Program-made: the position numbers and the translations under genes
Notes under the pieces: generated by a model
What the model was told of the DNA's origin: nothing
Databases searched by the model: none
What the model saw: the letters and a program-made list of their open reading frames with translations, nothing else
Assembly (NCBI RefSeq): GCF_900475315.1
Contig: NZ_LS483369.1
Location: 62,001 to 126,000, forward strand
DNA length: 64,000 nt
Source of the DNA: Neisseria cinerea
Lineage (GTDB): Bacteria > Pseudomonadota > Gammaproteobacteria > Burkholderiales > Neisseriaceae
Reading direction: 5' to 3'
Shown: in pieces, positions 43,003 through 52,500 of the stretch
Position numbering within the stretch: the first letter of the stretch is position 1
Layout: every line of letters starts with the position of its first letter

Positions 43003-43812
43003 ATGAAAACCACATACACCACACAAGCCGCCCGCCTTCCCCAAGCCTTTGAAACCGAAATTTCATCCGCCGGGACAGGACGCACCTACCGCATTCAGAC
43101 TGCGGCAATCGGAGAAATGCCGCCCGAAGGTTATCCCGTCCTCTTCGTTTTGGACGGCGAAGCCTTTTTTCCCGCACTTTTCAATATCATGCAGTCGCTG
43201 ATGAACAACCCCGTTACCCGAAGCCGCGCACCCTGCCTTATCGTCGGCGTCGGTTATGCCGGAGGAGGAGTGCGCGATTTGGCACAACGTGCTGCCGACT
43301 ATACACCACCGCTGCGCAGCAACGCTTCAGAAGATGAACAGCGGCAGTTCGGACAGGCAGACCGTTTTGCCGAGTTTATCGACAGCGAACTGACCGCCTT
43401 TTTAGAAAGCAAATACCGGCTGGACAAAAATGAAACCGCCGTATTCGGGCATTCGTTCGGCGCACTGTTCGGACTGTATTCCTTGCTTTCCCACCGCCGT
43501 TTCAGACGGCATTGGCTCGTATCCCCCTCGATTTGGTGGCACAACAGGCGGATACTCGATTTTATGCCGTCTGAAAACCGGCTAAACGGCATCGATGTCT
43601 GCCTCAACATCGGCGCGCTAGAACGGCGCAGCGATTGCAAACGCAGGGAAGAACGCGACATGGCAGGACTGTCCGAACGCATGGTGGCAGAGTTAGACAA
43701 GCACGGGGCCGCCGTATTTTTCCGAGAATATCCGAATGCCAACCACGGCAATGTCCCGTTCCACTCGCTGACCGACTGCGTGGAATATTTGAGGAAGGCT
43801 TGGCAGAGGTAG
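43003..43812 (+). CDS. Alpha/beta-hydrolase, siderophore esterase-like (IroE type)
   Basis: 269 residues from ATG 43003; ATG 42982 in frame is possible too. The catalytic serine is in VFGHSFGALFGLYSL, and the histidine is probably the one in YPNANHGNVPFHS. PVLFVLDGEAFFP and SPSIWW are as in the Esterase D / IroE family. No signal peptide is seen, so it acts in the cytoplasm. Its place after the TonB receptor suggests cleavage of an imported ferric siderophore to free iron (inference). Confidence 0.75.
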   Translation: MKTTYTTQAARLPQAFETEISSAGTGRTYRIQTAAIGEMPPEGYPVLFVLDGEAFFPALFNIMQSLMNNPVTRSRAPCLIVGVGYAGGGVRDLAQRAADYTPPLRSNASEDEQRQFGQADRFAEFIDSELTAFLESKYRLDKNETAVFGHSFGALFGLYSLLSHRRFRRHWLVSPSIWWHNRRILDFMPSENRLNGIDVCLNIGALERRSDCKRREERDMAGLSERMVAELDKHGAAVFFREYPNANHGNVPFHSLTDCVEYLRKAWQR

Positions 43813-43827
43813 GGAATCAGGGGTGGG

Positions 43828-43968
43828 CATAAAAGGCTTATCGCAAGGTTGGAAGCCAAGAAGACCAAAAAAGCCGTTATCGCCGCATTGATGCGTAGGC
43901 TTGCCGGTACATATCACATAGACAAGAAAATCGAAGATGACGGCTCATCGCGTTATAAACCAGCGTAA
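43828..43968 (+). pseudogene. Possible transposase C-terminal remnant
   Basis: An open frame without a start reads HKRLIARLEAKKTKKAVIAA, then LMRRLAGTYH and ends SSRYKPA. The basic helix with KKxKKAxxAxMRRL recalls the C-terminus of IS110-family transposases. Nothing upstream continues it and no inverted repeats are seen. It lies just before the CRISPR array. Confidence 0.3.
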
Positions 43969-44055
43969 ATCCCGATAAGAAAAAAGGCATTTCTTTTGAA
44001 ACGCCCGCCTTGCTGTGTGTAAAATCCTTTCAATTTTAAGGATTATGTTATCGAT

Positions 44056-44619
44056 CAAAGGAGTATCTTTTCCATTTCGCAGTGCTATAATCGCCGGTAT
44101 TTACACCGTAGGCATAAGCTGGTTGTAGCTCCCATTCTCATTTTGCAGTGCTACAATGTACCGGAGCCGCGTTTGCCGACACGGATAGTTGTAGCTCCCT
44201 TTCTCATTTCGCAGTGCTACAATACTTTCTAATTTACAACGCCTCCACCTATTGTTGTAGCTCCCTTTCTCATTTCGCAGTGCTACAATAATAATGACAT
44301 CGCGTTTAATCTCTTCTTCGTTGTAGCTCCCTTTCTCATTTCGCAGTGCTACAATCCGCATGGTCGAATGGAATGCATGCGGAGAGTTGTAGCTCCCTTT
44401 CTCATTTCGCAGTGCTACAATGGCGTGAACGGTGCTGATAAGGCTGTTGCAGTTGTAGCTCCCTTTCTCATTTCGCAGTGCTACAATATTGTTTTAATTG
44501 CCTTTAAAAGGACGATAGTTGTAGCTCCCTTTCTCATTTCGCAGTGCTACAATTTCTATCTCTTGGGGTGTGAAGTGTTGTCCGTTGTAGCTCCCTTTCT
44601 CATTTCGCAGTGCTACAAT
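44056..44619 (+). CRISPR. Type II-C CRISPR array: 9 repeats (first degenerate), 8 spacers
   Basis: Repeats of 36 bases start at 44056 (degenerate), 44122, 44188, 44254, 44320, 44386, 44452, 44518 and 44584. All eight spacers are 30 bases. The repeat begins GTTGTAGCTCCC and ends GCAGTGCTACAAT. That end is an extended -10 element (TGCTACAAT), so each repeat can start its own crRNA into the next spacer, as known for N. meningitidis. Transcription runs toward cas2. The first repeat shares mainly its 3' half (TGCTATAAT kept), and the second has two substitutions, so the left end is the old end. Confidence 0.98.
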
Positions 44620-44682
44620 ACCTCAATGGGAAATCCTTATTATGTAAGGGTTTCCCGTTTTATTTGTTCTGAAAAAATGGGC

Positions 44683-45009
44683 TTAAAATAACAATAATTG
44701 GTCTGAATTGACCTTTTTTTCTTGGGTTTTCAGCTCGCCCAACAGCAGTTTCATGGCGGCATATTGCTTTTCTGTTATCTCCAAACAGCGGATTGAGCCT
44801 TCTTGCGGAAGGTTTGCACACAGCCTATTGTGGTGTTTTTGCAACGAATCGCGGCCTTTGACGATACGGCTGTATACGGAAAGTTGGAGCATTTGGTATC
44901 CGTCTTTTAATAAAAACTGGCGGAATTGATTGGCGGCTTTGCGCTTTGCGGCCGTGATAACCGGTAGGTCGAAGAAGACGATAATCCTCATAAATTTGGC
45001 CTCACTCAT
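44683..45009 (-). CDS. cas2: Cas2, type II-C adaptation protein
   Basis: 108 residues ([16 protein letters not shown]; a start at the second Met, 44991, is possible). The ferredoxin-like Cas2 fold with the catalytic-type Asp in FFDLP and the SVYSRIV strand are visible. It partners Cas1 in spacer capture. The start overlaps the cas1 stop by eight bases. It converges with the array, whose last repeat is 63 bases away. Confidence 0.95.
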
Positions 45010-45916
45010 ATTGGTATTCTTTCAATGGTAAGATTTCAGGCAGTTTCAGTTGTTTGGCGTTTTTATCGGTTACGCCGGCTTGAAATGAAGAAACCATTTT
45101 GTCGATGGCGGCCAAGGTGCTGAAATGTTGCCGTTCGATGCTGATTTGATAGTGAAGGGTTTTGATAAGGTGTTGTTTGATGCCGGGTGTCAGTTCAGTT
45201 TTCAGACGGCCTTGTTCGTACAAATGTATCACGGTCAGGTCGGCCAATGGGCGTAAGGGTTCGATAAAGTCATCGGCGAGATTAAATGGATTGAGTTCGC
45301 TTCTATGAAACAAGCCTAATGCGGGCAACCAACCGTATAAGGTCAGGGCGCGTGCAACTGCGGCACGGAGCACGGCGTAGGTGTAGTTCAATGCGGCATT
45401 GACGGCGTTGTTGTCATTACGGGTAAATTTTTCTCCAAAGAGGGCTTGGAAGTAGAGGGCGGCAGCTTGGGCTTCACGGTTTCCTGTATCGCCTGAACGG
45501 ACTTCAGATGCCAAAGTGCGCAGCCGTTTGGCTGCAAGATCATTGCCTGTTTCGTCTGCGACAAATGCTTGGTTCAGGATTTTTTGGCGGACGATATGTT
45601 GCCAGAGTTGCTTTTTTAAGGGTTCGCTTATGTTCAGTTGCAGCTTGAGAATTTTAAGTTGGCGGTGATATTGGGCATAAGGCAGCCATTGTCCGCAGGG
45701 CAGGAACTGCTCGTCGCAGGTCAGCAGGGTTGCGCCATGTTCGGCTAAGGCTGATAGGAGCGGGGCGGTAATCAGGGTTTCGCGATTTTCAATGATGATA
45801 ACGGCGATGTCCTCTAATGGTACGGTGTGGGACTCGCCGTTTTGTTGAATCAGCAGTTGCCGGCGTTGCAAGGATAGTTTGCCGCCATTTTGAATGAGCA
45901 GGCTGCGCCAAGTCAT
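45002..45916 (-). CDS. cas1: Cas1, spacer integrase
   Basis: 304 residues. The metal-binding residues typical of Cas1 can be placed: Glu148 in [13 protein letters not shown], His204 in [12 protein letters not shown] and Glu219 in [10 protein letters not shown]. With Cas2 it inserts new spacers. It lies 65 bases after cas9 on the same strand, and the gap holds a single DUS word. Confidence 0.96.
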
Positions 45917-45981
45917 GTTTTCCCCTTATTTTGATATAAAAAATCCCTGCTTCAGGCCGTCTGAAACAGGGATAGATTAAT

Positions 45982-48900
45982 TTAACGGACAGGTGGGCGT
46001 TTTTTCAGACGGCATGGTCTGATTTCTTTACCCAATTCGTCGATTTGGTATTTTTGGAATGAAAGGGCGGTTTTGACGCCGATTCTATATATACCGTCTT
46101 TACCTTTCGATTTTTCCATATCATGTTCTCTAAGAGAAATAGCTCCTGTGGCTCGATCTAATCCTGAAAAATAACCTAAAAAACTATCTTTTTTAAGCCG
46201 AACTTTAATCAAATCATTCGAATAAAGTACAAATTTAAATCTGAAGCTTTCATCTATTACAGTCCAGTTCTCTTCATCTGCATAAGCAACAACAGCCCTA
46301 TCCGGCAAAATCCCTTTTGCGACCTGCCAACTGTAAATCGGGACCAGATAATACTTGCCGCCTTTCTCAAACACATCTACGCGCACCATGGTTGCGTTGT
46401 CGGCAATACCGTTATGGTTGCGCACCCATACGCCGGTTTTCTGTACTTGCTCTACGCGTACGGCTTTTACTTGTTGGGTGCGGTTGCCTGCTTTATCGTA
46501 TTTGTAAAACGGCTCGGCAAAGGCTTTGGCAGGATCGTCTTTATGTGCCTCCAACCGTGCTTTCAGCGCTTCGTATAGCTTAGGTTCGCGCTCCCGATTG
46601 ACCATTTTTTCCAAGTCTTTCAGTTTTAACTGTGTCAGCGGTACGCGCAACACGCTGATGCCTTCGTCCAGTCGTTTGGCGGATTTGACGGTCTCCATAT
46701 GGCCTTGCCCGCTCATCTTCCGATTAGGCGCGCGCGAAACAAACAGTGGTGTAACGTATTCGTGTACGGCTTCGGGACGAGATGATAATTTTTCGGCAAG
46801 CAACGCGCGCAGTTTTTCTGGGGTATCCGCTTCTTCAAATTCGGGTTTGCCGTCCGGTTTGCCGAAGACGCGAATCATGACTTCTTGTGCGAAAAATTCC
46901 CAAGGTTGCGGGAAGTGTGCTTTTTGATGCAGCACTTCTCCTGTTTCTTTGTCTATGGTTTTACCGTCAAACGCATTCATCTCTTTATAGCGTACAAAAC
47001 GGGTAATTTTCTGCTGCATGGCAACGGTTGAGCAGGCAACGACTACTGCGTCCAAGGCGTGATGGCGGTCGTTTTCCGCACGCACTTTGCGCAATCCCCA
47101 AAAGCCGCGCAACAGATTGGTAATTTGTCCGTTGGAGGCAAAGACGCGTCTTTTTCCTTTGCCTGTCAGCCGCATATGGTCGGCAACAAATTGGCACAGG
47201 AAACGGTTGACGTAGCGCGTATCGTTTAGATTGCGTTCTTTAAAGCCATCTTCGTCGAATTTTTGCAGCAGAATCCGTTGTTTTTTACTGCGTGGGAAAC
47301 GGCTGGTTTCGACACGCGCTTTAAATTTCTGCCATTCGCGGCTGTTGTCTTTGCCGTTGAAGTATTCGTAAGGGGTTTGATTGCTTTTGTTTTGGTTTTC
47401 GCTGCCCAATACCAGCACTTTATTGTTGAAACTGTCGTCCCATGTGCGCGAGAACGGCAGGGCATGGTCGATTTCGACATAGCCTTTTTCGTTCAGACGG
47501 CCTAAGTTGATTTCTTTGCCCGAATACAGACATTTGCCGTGTTGTTGCTCGTATAGGCGTAGTTTCAGAATATCTTTGGATTTGGGTTCGTCGACAAAAT
47601 TGGGGAAATACTCTCGGAATTTGGCGGCGGCTTTTTCCCGGTCTTTACGGTTTTCTTCTTGGCGTTTTTCGATTTCTTTGCGGTCTTTAAATGATTTACC
47701 TACCTCTCTTGCCGTTTCAATATGGATACGTGCAGGGGAGCCATAACGGCGTACAACGGCGTTAATGACTTTTCTGGCTTGAGATAAGGCGCGTAAGACG
47801 ACTGGGTTACGGATTTCATCGGCGGGAATCGGTGGCAGATAAATCTCTTCTTCCGTATTTTTCTTGCCGTAATGGTCTCCGTAGATTTCGGTGCAGGCTT
47901 CATCGTAACGTTTGCCTTGTTCCATTAGAGGCACAATTCGGCGCAATGCTTTCAAGGAAATTTGGACGAACTCGTCGAAGTTGATGTGTTTCAACAGCGC
48001 TTCTAAAATTTCGGGCTGAACACGGTCTTTCAGACGGCCTGTAATGTCTTCATCGGTTTTGAACAGAGAGAATGCCGTGCCGATTTCGTCTTGTAATTCG
48101 GGAGAAAGGCTTAATGGGGATTTTTTGTCTTTCAATCCTTCTTTTTCCAGCGCACGGCTGATGGCATGGTAGGCCTTCATTTCCATCAATGTTGAGGCTT
48201 CGGCATTGTCTTTACCATAGCGCAAGCCTTTGAAAAAGGCGGTATCGTCTAGATCCAAAAGCTTACGGGCTTGTGCGTAAGTCAGTTTGGATTTTCTGTA
48301 TGGCTCGTCCATAAGCGTGGCGCGTTCGGTATCGGTCAATGGCCGCTCGCTGCCTTGCTCTAAAATACGCAGGTTGTTCAGCTTGGTCAGCCAGACGAAA
48401 CGTTCGGCGGTATAGGTGTTTTTAGCGGCTTTCGGCTCTGCCGGCTCAAAGGTGCAATGTCCCAACATTTTTTGAACAGCATCGCCGGACAGGGCAGGGC
48501 GTTGCGTCATCAGCAGGGTTTCAATACCTTCTTTAAGGCCGTCTGAAACATGCGGATTGCCGAATTCTTTTTGTTTTTCAAACAGTAAATTTAGCTCCGC
48601 CTGCAAATCTTTGCGGCTGAACGTATGCGAATAATCGCCGCGCTGGTTGCGGATATGGCCGCTTTCTTTTTCAAATTTATTTAAAGCCAATTCGGCCGGT
48701 GTGCGGAAATCGCCTGTTTGTAAGGTATGGGCATTGTCAGCTACACCTTTAAGCAAAGCGCCAAGCTCCTTATCGGCAGTTTCGCCCTCGTTTTTTCTTT
48801 GCGACAAATAGCCGCGGTGTTTGATTAAATGCAACAAGACTGCCGACCACTCTAAAGGCATCAGTTTGCGGTCTAATGCGGCTGCGCGAAGTTGCCATGG

Positions 48901-49227
48901 TGTATTCGGTAAGGATTTGATCAAGCCGTTTTCATCAAAATCGGCGGCTTGTAATATGCCTTCGCGTTTCAATAGGCGACGGGCTCGAAGTAGGCGGTGG
49001 GCGCGACGGCGGGTCAGGCGGCGGACACTGCGCGCCAAACGCCTTGCCATGGCGAGAGAGTCGCCTGTTTTCGGTACTTCTGCACGCTCAAATACGCGCA
49101 CACCCAAATCAATCAGGCGGATGGGGTTTTCTGCTTCGTCAATTTCTACCATCGCCCAGCCGACGGATGCGATGCCGATATCGAGGCCGAGGATGTAGTT
49201 GATTGGATTAGGTTTGAATGCAGCCAT
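45982..49227 (-). CDS. cas9: Cas9, type II-C (NmeCas9 group)
   Basis: 1081 residues from ATG 49227 ([18 protein letters not shown]), with GGAG before it. RuvC Asp16 is present, then the Arg-rich bridge helix ([16 protein letters not shown]). The HNH histidine is in [16 protein letters not shown] near residue 588, and the late RuvC motif is [12 protein letters not shown]. It cuts DNA guided by crRNA and tracrRNA. Compared with NmeCas9 of strain 8013 as I remember it, residues up to about 980 and from about 1049 on are almost the same. The block 981-1048 ([20 protein letters not shown] ... KGKDGIY) differs strongly. That block is the PAM-interacting region, so PAM preference should differ. Confidence 0.98.
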   Translation of the reverse strand: MAAFKPNPINYILGLDIGIASVGWAMVEIDEAENPIRLIDLGVRVFERAEVPKTGDSLAMARRLARSVRRLTRRRAHRLLRARRLLKREGILQAADFDENGLIKSLPNTPWQLRAAALDRKLMPLEWSAVLLHLIKHRGYLSQRKNEGETADKELGALLKGVADNAHTLQTGDFRTPAELALNKFEKESGHIRNQRGDYSHTFSRKDLQAELNLLFEKQKEFGNPHVSDGLKEGIETLLMTQRPALSGDAVQKMLGHCTFEPAEPKAAKNTYTAERFVWLTKLNNLRILEQGSERPLTDTERATLMDEPYRKSKLTYAQARKLLDLDDTAFFKGLRYGKDNAEASTLMEMKAYHAISRALEKEGLKDKKSPLSLSPELQDEIGTAFSLFKTDEDITGRLKDRVQPEILEALLKHINFDEFVQISLKALRRIVPLMEQGKRYDEACTEIYGDHYGKKNTEEEIYLPPIPADEIRNPVVLRALSQARKVINAVVRRYGSPARIHIETAREVGKSFKDRKEIEKRQEENRKDREKAAAKFREYFPNFVDEPKSKDILKLRLYEQQHGKCLYSGKEINLGRLNEKGYVEIDHALPFSRTWDDSFNNKVLVLGSENQNKSNQTPYEYFNGKDNSREWQKFKARVETSRFPRSKKQRILLQKFDEDGFKERNLNDTRYVNRFLCQFVADHMRLTGKGKRRVFASNGQITNLLRGFWGLRKVRAENDRHHALDAVVVACSTVAMQQKITRFVRYKEMNAFDGKTIDKETGEVLHQKAHFPQPWEFFAQEVMIRVFGKPDGKPEFEEADTPEKLRALLAEKLSSRPEAVHEYVTPLFVSRAPNRKMSGQGHMETVKSAKRLDEGISVLRVPLTQLKLKDLEKMVNREREPKLYEALKARLEAHKDDPAKAFAEPFYKYDKAGNRTQQVKAVRVEQVQKTGVWVRNHNGIADNATMVRVDVFEKGGKYYLVPIYSWQVAKGILPDRAVVAYADEENWTVIDESFRFKFVLYSNDLIKVRLKKDSFLGYFSGLDRATGAISLREHDMEKSKGKDGIYRIGVKTALSFQKYQIDELGKEIRPCRLKKRPPVR

Positions 49228-49261
49228 CAGTTTCTCCGTAAACAACGTTGCAAATAATGAT

Positions 49262-49291
49262 AATATATCTAATTGTCTTATTTATATACAA
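49262..49291 (-). promoter_or_regulatory. Candidate promoter of cas9
   Basis: On the minus strand TTGTAT (49291-49286) and TATATT (49267-49262) are 18 bases apart, with a 35-base leader to the cas9 start. It is divergent from the tracrRNA promoter. Confidence 0.5.
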
Positions 49292-49299
49292 ATAGATTA

Positions 49300-49328
49300 T
49301 TGACTTATCATCTCACAAGGGCTAGAAT
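49300..49328 (+). promoter_or_regulatory. Promoter of tracrRNA
   Basis: TTGACT at 49300-49305, a 17-base spacer, TAGAAT at 49323-49328. The start of transcription would be near 49335, just upstream of the anti-repeat. Confidence 0.75.
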
Positions 49329-49334
49329 CCCAAA

Positions 49335-49441
49335 CATATTGTCGCACTGCGAAATGAGAACCGTTGCTACAATAAGGCCGTCTGAAAAGATGTGCCGCAA
49401 CGCTCTGCCCCTTAAAGCTTCTGCTTTAAGGGGCATCGTTT
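49335..49441 (+). ncRNA. tracrRNA of the type II-C system
   Basis: The anti-repeat (about 49338-49373; ATTGTCGCACTGCGAAATG ... TTGCTACAAT) is complementary to the CRISPR repeat with a central bulge. A linker with GGCCGTCTGAAAAG, a small stem and a terminal hairpin TGCCCCTTAAAGC / GCTTTAAGGGGCA follow, ending TCGTTTA. Layout and sequence match the known meningococcal tracrRNA. It is transcribed away from cas9. The linker holds the 10-base uptake core GCCGTCTGAA. Confidence 0.93.
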
Positions 49442-49454
49442 ATTTCGGTTAAAA

Positions 49455-49495
49455 AATGCCGTCTGAAACCGGTTTTTGGGTTTCAGACGGCATTT
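49455..49495. terminator. DUS hairpin between tracrRNA and dnaE
   Basis: AAATGCCGTCTGAAACC faces GGTTTTTGGGTTTCAGACGG-type arm ending CATTTATG. It follows the tracrRNA end by 14 bases and the dnaE stop (minus strand) by 10. Confidence 0.75.
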
Positions 49496-49505
49496 ATGTT
49501 TTGGG

Positions 49506-52500
49506 TTACCAGTTGACGCGCACCGACCGGCTGCCAAGCAATGTTTCCAGTTCGTCAAACAAGCCGGTGCTTGGCGTTACCATCCATTTTGGCGCAATTT
49601 TCAATTTGCCTGATGCTTTGCCGTTGCTGTACGACAGTTGCAGCGGGATGTGCGACGTGTCGGGCAGACGGTGGGCGGTGAGGATGGCGGCGAGGCGTGC
49701 GATGTCATGGCCGGGGGCGAGGGCTAGGCTGAGGCTGCGGGCGTAGCGTTCGCGCGCCATTTGCAGGGTCATAACTTGGTTTGCCATGATGCGCAGCCCG
49801 TCTCCGCCGCCGTAATCGTCGCGGCTGACTTTGGATTCGATAATCAGCACTTGGTCGGATTTGAGGTAGTCGGCGCAGTTTTCCAGCGTCTGGCCGCTGA
49901 CCATGATTTCAATCTGTCCGCTCAAATCTTCGAGGCTGACGAAGGCGATTTTGCCGCGTTTGCCCATCATGGTGCGCACGGCGGTCACGAATCCGGCGAG
50001 GCGCACGCTGTCTTGCGGTTTCAGACGACCTAATTTGGTCGGGGCGATTTGGCGGACTTCTTGGGCATATGGGCTGAACGGGTGGCCAGAGAGGTAGAAG
50101 CCGATGACAGTTTTTTCTTCGGTGAGTTTTTCTGATTCGCTCCACATGGGCGCGTTAACGAGCCGCACCGGTTCGATGGCGTCTTCCATCATGTCGAAAA
50201 GTCCGCCCTGATTGGCGTTGGCGGCTTTTTGATCGGCGTTGTTCATGGCGAGGTCGATGTTCGCCAAGAGCATGGCGCGGTTGGGTTCGATGCTGTCGAA
50301 CGCGCCGCCGCGTATCAGGGCTTCGAGGGTGCGGCGATTCATGTGTTCTTTGCCGACGCGCTCGCAGAAGTCCAAGAGGCCCGTAAACTTGCCGCCGCTT
50401 TGCCGCGCGGCGATGATGGATTCGACGGCTGCTTCGCCCGTGCCTTTAATCGCGCCGAGTGCGTAGCGGATCTTCATGTTCGGATACGGCGTGAAACGGT
50501 AGTCGGATTCGTTGATGTCGGGCGGCAGGAACTCGATGCCGTTGGCGCGGCAGTCGTCGTAGAAATGCTTGAGCTGGTCGGTGTTGTCCAATTCGGACGA
50601 CATCGTCGCCGCCATAAATTCGGCGGGATAGTGGGCTTTGAGCCATGCGGTCTGGTAGGAAATCAGGGCGTAGGCGGCGGCGTGAGATTTGTTGAAACCG
50701 TAGCCGGCGAATTTTTCCATATAGTTGAAGATTTCGTCGGATTTTTCGCGCGAAATGCCTTGTTTTGCCGCGCCTTCGGCGAAGATTTCGCGGTGTTTCA
50801 CCATTTCTTCGGGCTTTTTCTTACCCATGGCGCGACGCAGCAAGTCCGCACCGCCGAGCGAGTAGCCGCCGATAATCTGCGCCGCCTGCATCACTTGTTC
50901 CTGATACACCATAATCCCGTAGGTCGGCGCGAGGATGCCTTCGAGCAGTGGGTGGATGTATTGGAATTCCTGACCCTTCATGCGCGCGACGAAGTCGGGG
51001 ATGTTGTCCATCGGGCCGGGGCGGTAGAGCGATACGAAGGCGATAAGTTCTTCAAACTTGGTAGTATGCGCCGTTTTCAGCATTTTTTTCATGCCGGTCG
51101 ACTCGAACTGGAATACGGCGGTGGTGTTTGCATCGCGGAAGATTTGGTAGGCAGCCTGGTCGTCGAGCGGAATCTTGCCGACATCGACAATATCGCCGGT
51201 GGTGTTTTTGATGTTGTTCTGCGCCATTTCGATAATGGTCAAGTTGCGCAGACCCAAAAAGTCGAATTTCACCAAGCCCACGTCTTCCACGTCGCCCTTG
51301 TCGTACATGGATACGGGCGAGGCGGATTCGTCCGCCTGATACACGGGGCTGTAATCGGAAATCTTGCCCGGCGCAATCAACACGCCGCCTGCGTGCATAC
51401 CCAGACCGCGCGTCAGGTCTTCCAGCTTTTTCGCCAGCGTAATCAGTTCGTCCGCTTCTTCTGCCTCAATCAATTCCTGAATCTGCGGCTCGGCCTCCAT
51501 GGCTTTTTCCAAACTCAGAGGTTTGTTGGCTTCCAACGGAATCAGCTTGGACAGTTTGTCGCACAGCATAAACGGCAGTTCTAGTACGCGTCCGACGTCG
51601 CGGATGACCGCTTTGGACGACATTGTGCCGAAGGTCACAATCTGACTGACCGCTTCCGCGCCGTATTTCTCGCGCACATATTCAATCACGCGGCCGCGGT
51701 TTGCCTGACAGAAGTCCACGTCAAAGTCGGGCATGGAAACGCGTTCAGGGTTTAAGAAACGTTCGAACAGTAGCGCGTATTTGAGCGGATCAAGGTCGGT
51801 AATCTTCAATGAATACGCCACCAGCGAGCCTGCACCCGAACCACGGCCCGGTCCGACCGGACAGCCATGTGTTTTCGCCCAGTTGATAAAGTCTTGTACG
51901 ATAAGGAAATAACCGGGGAATTTCATCTGGATAATGATGTTCAGCTCAAAATCCAAACGTTCCTGATATTCCGGCATTTTTGCCGCACGCTCCGCCTCGT
52001 CGGGATAAAGCTGAACCATGCGTTCCTGCAAACCCTCGTTGGACAGTTTTACCAAATAATCATCCAGCGACAGGCCGTCCGGAGTAGGGAAGAGCGGCAG
52101 GAAGTTTTTGCCCAATGTGATGTGCAGGTTGCAGCGTTTGGCAATTTCTACCGTGTTTTCCAAGGCCTCAGGCAAATCGGCGAAACGTTCGGCCATGGTT
52201 TCCGGTGGAATGAAAAACTGGCTCGGCGTAAAATCGCGCGGACGTTTTTTGTCCGTCAGTACCCAGCCGCCCGCGATACACACTCGCGCCTCGTGTGCGT
52301 TGAAGTCGTCGCGGCTCATAAACTGCGTCGGATGCGTCGCCACCACCGGCAAACCCAATTCCTCCGCCAGCTTCACGCTGCCGGAAACGCAAGCCTCCCA
52401 TTCGGGGCGTTCGGGCAGGCGTTGCAGTTCTAAATAAAACGCATCGGGAAACCATGCCGCATATTTCAACGCCGCCGCACGCGCCGCGTCTTCATTGCCG

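Noticed and set aside
44101-44691. Two repetitive peptides (VALRNEKGSYN and VAPFLISQCYN units)
   Set aside because: They are translations of the CRISPR repeats on both strands: repeat plus spacer is 66 bases, divisible by three, so frames stay open. Not genes.
50229-51584. 451-codon plus-strand frame opposite dnaE
   Set aside because: It lies wholly antisense to the conserved polymerase gene, has a shadow-like composition and no start signals. The strong codon bias of dnaE explains the long opposite frame.
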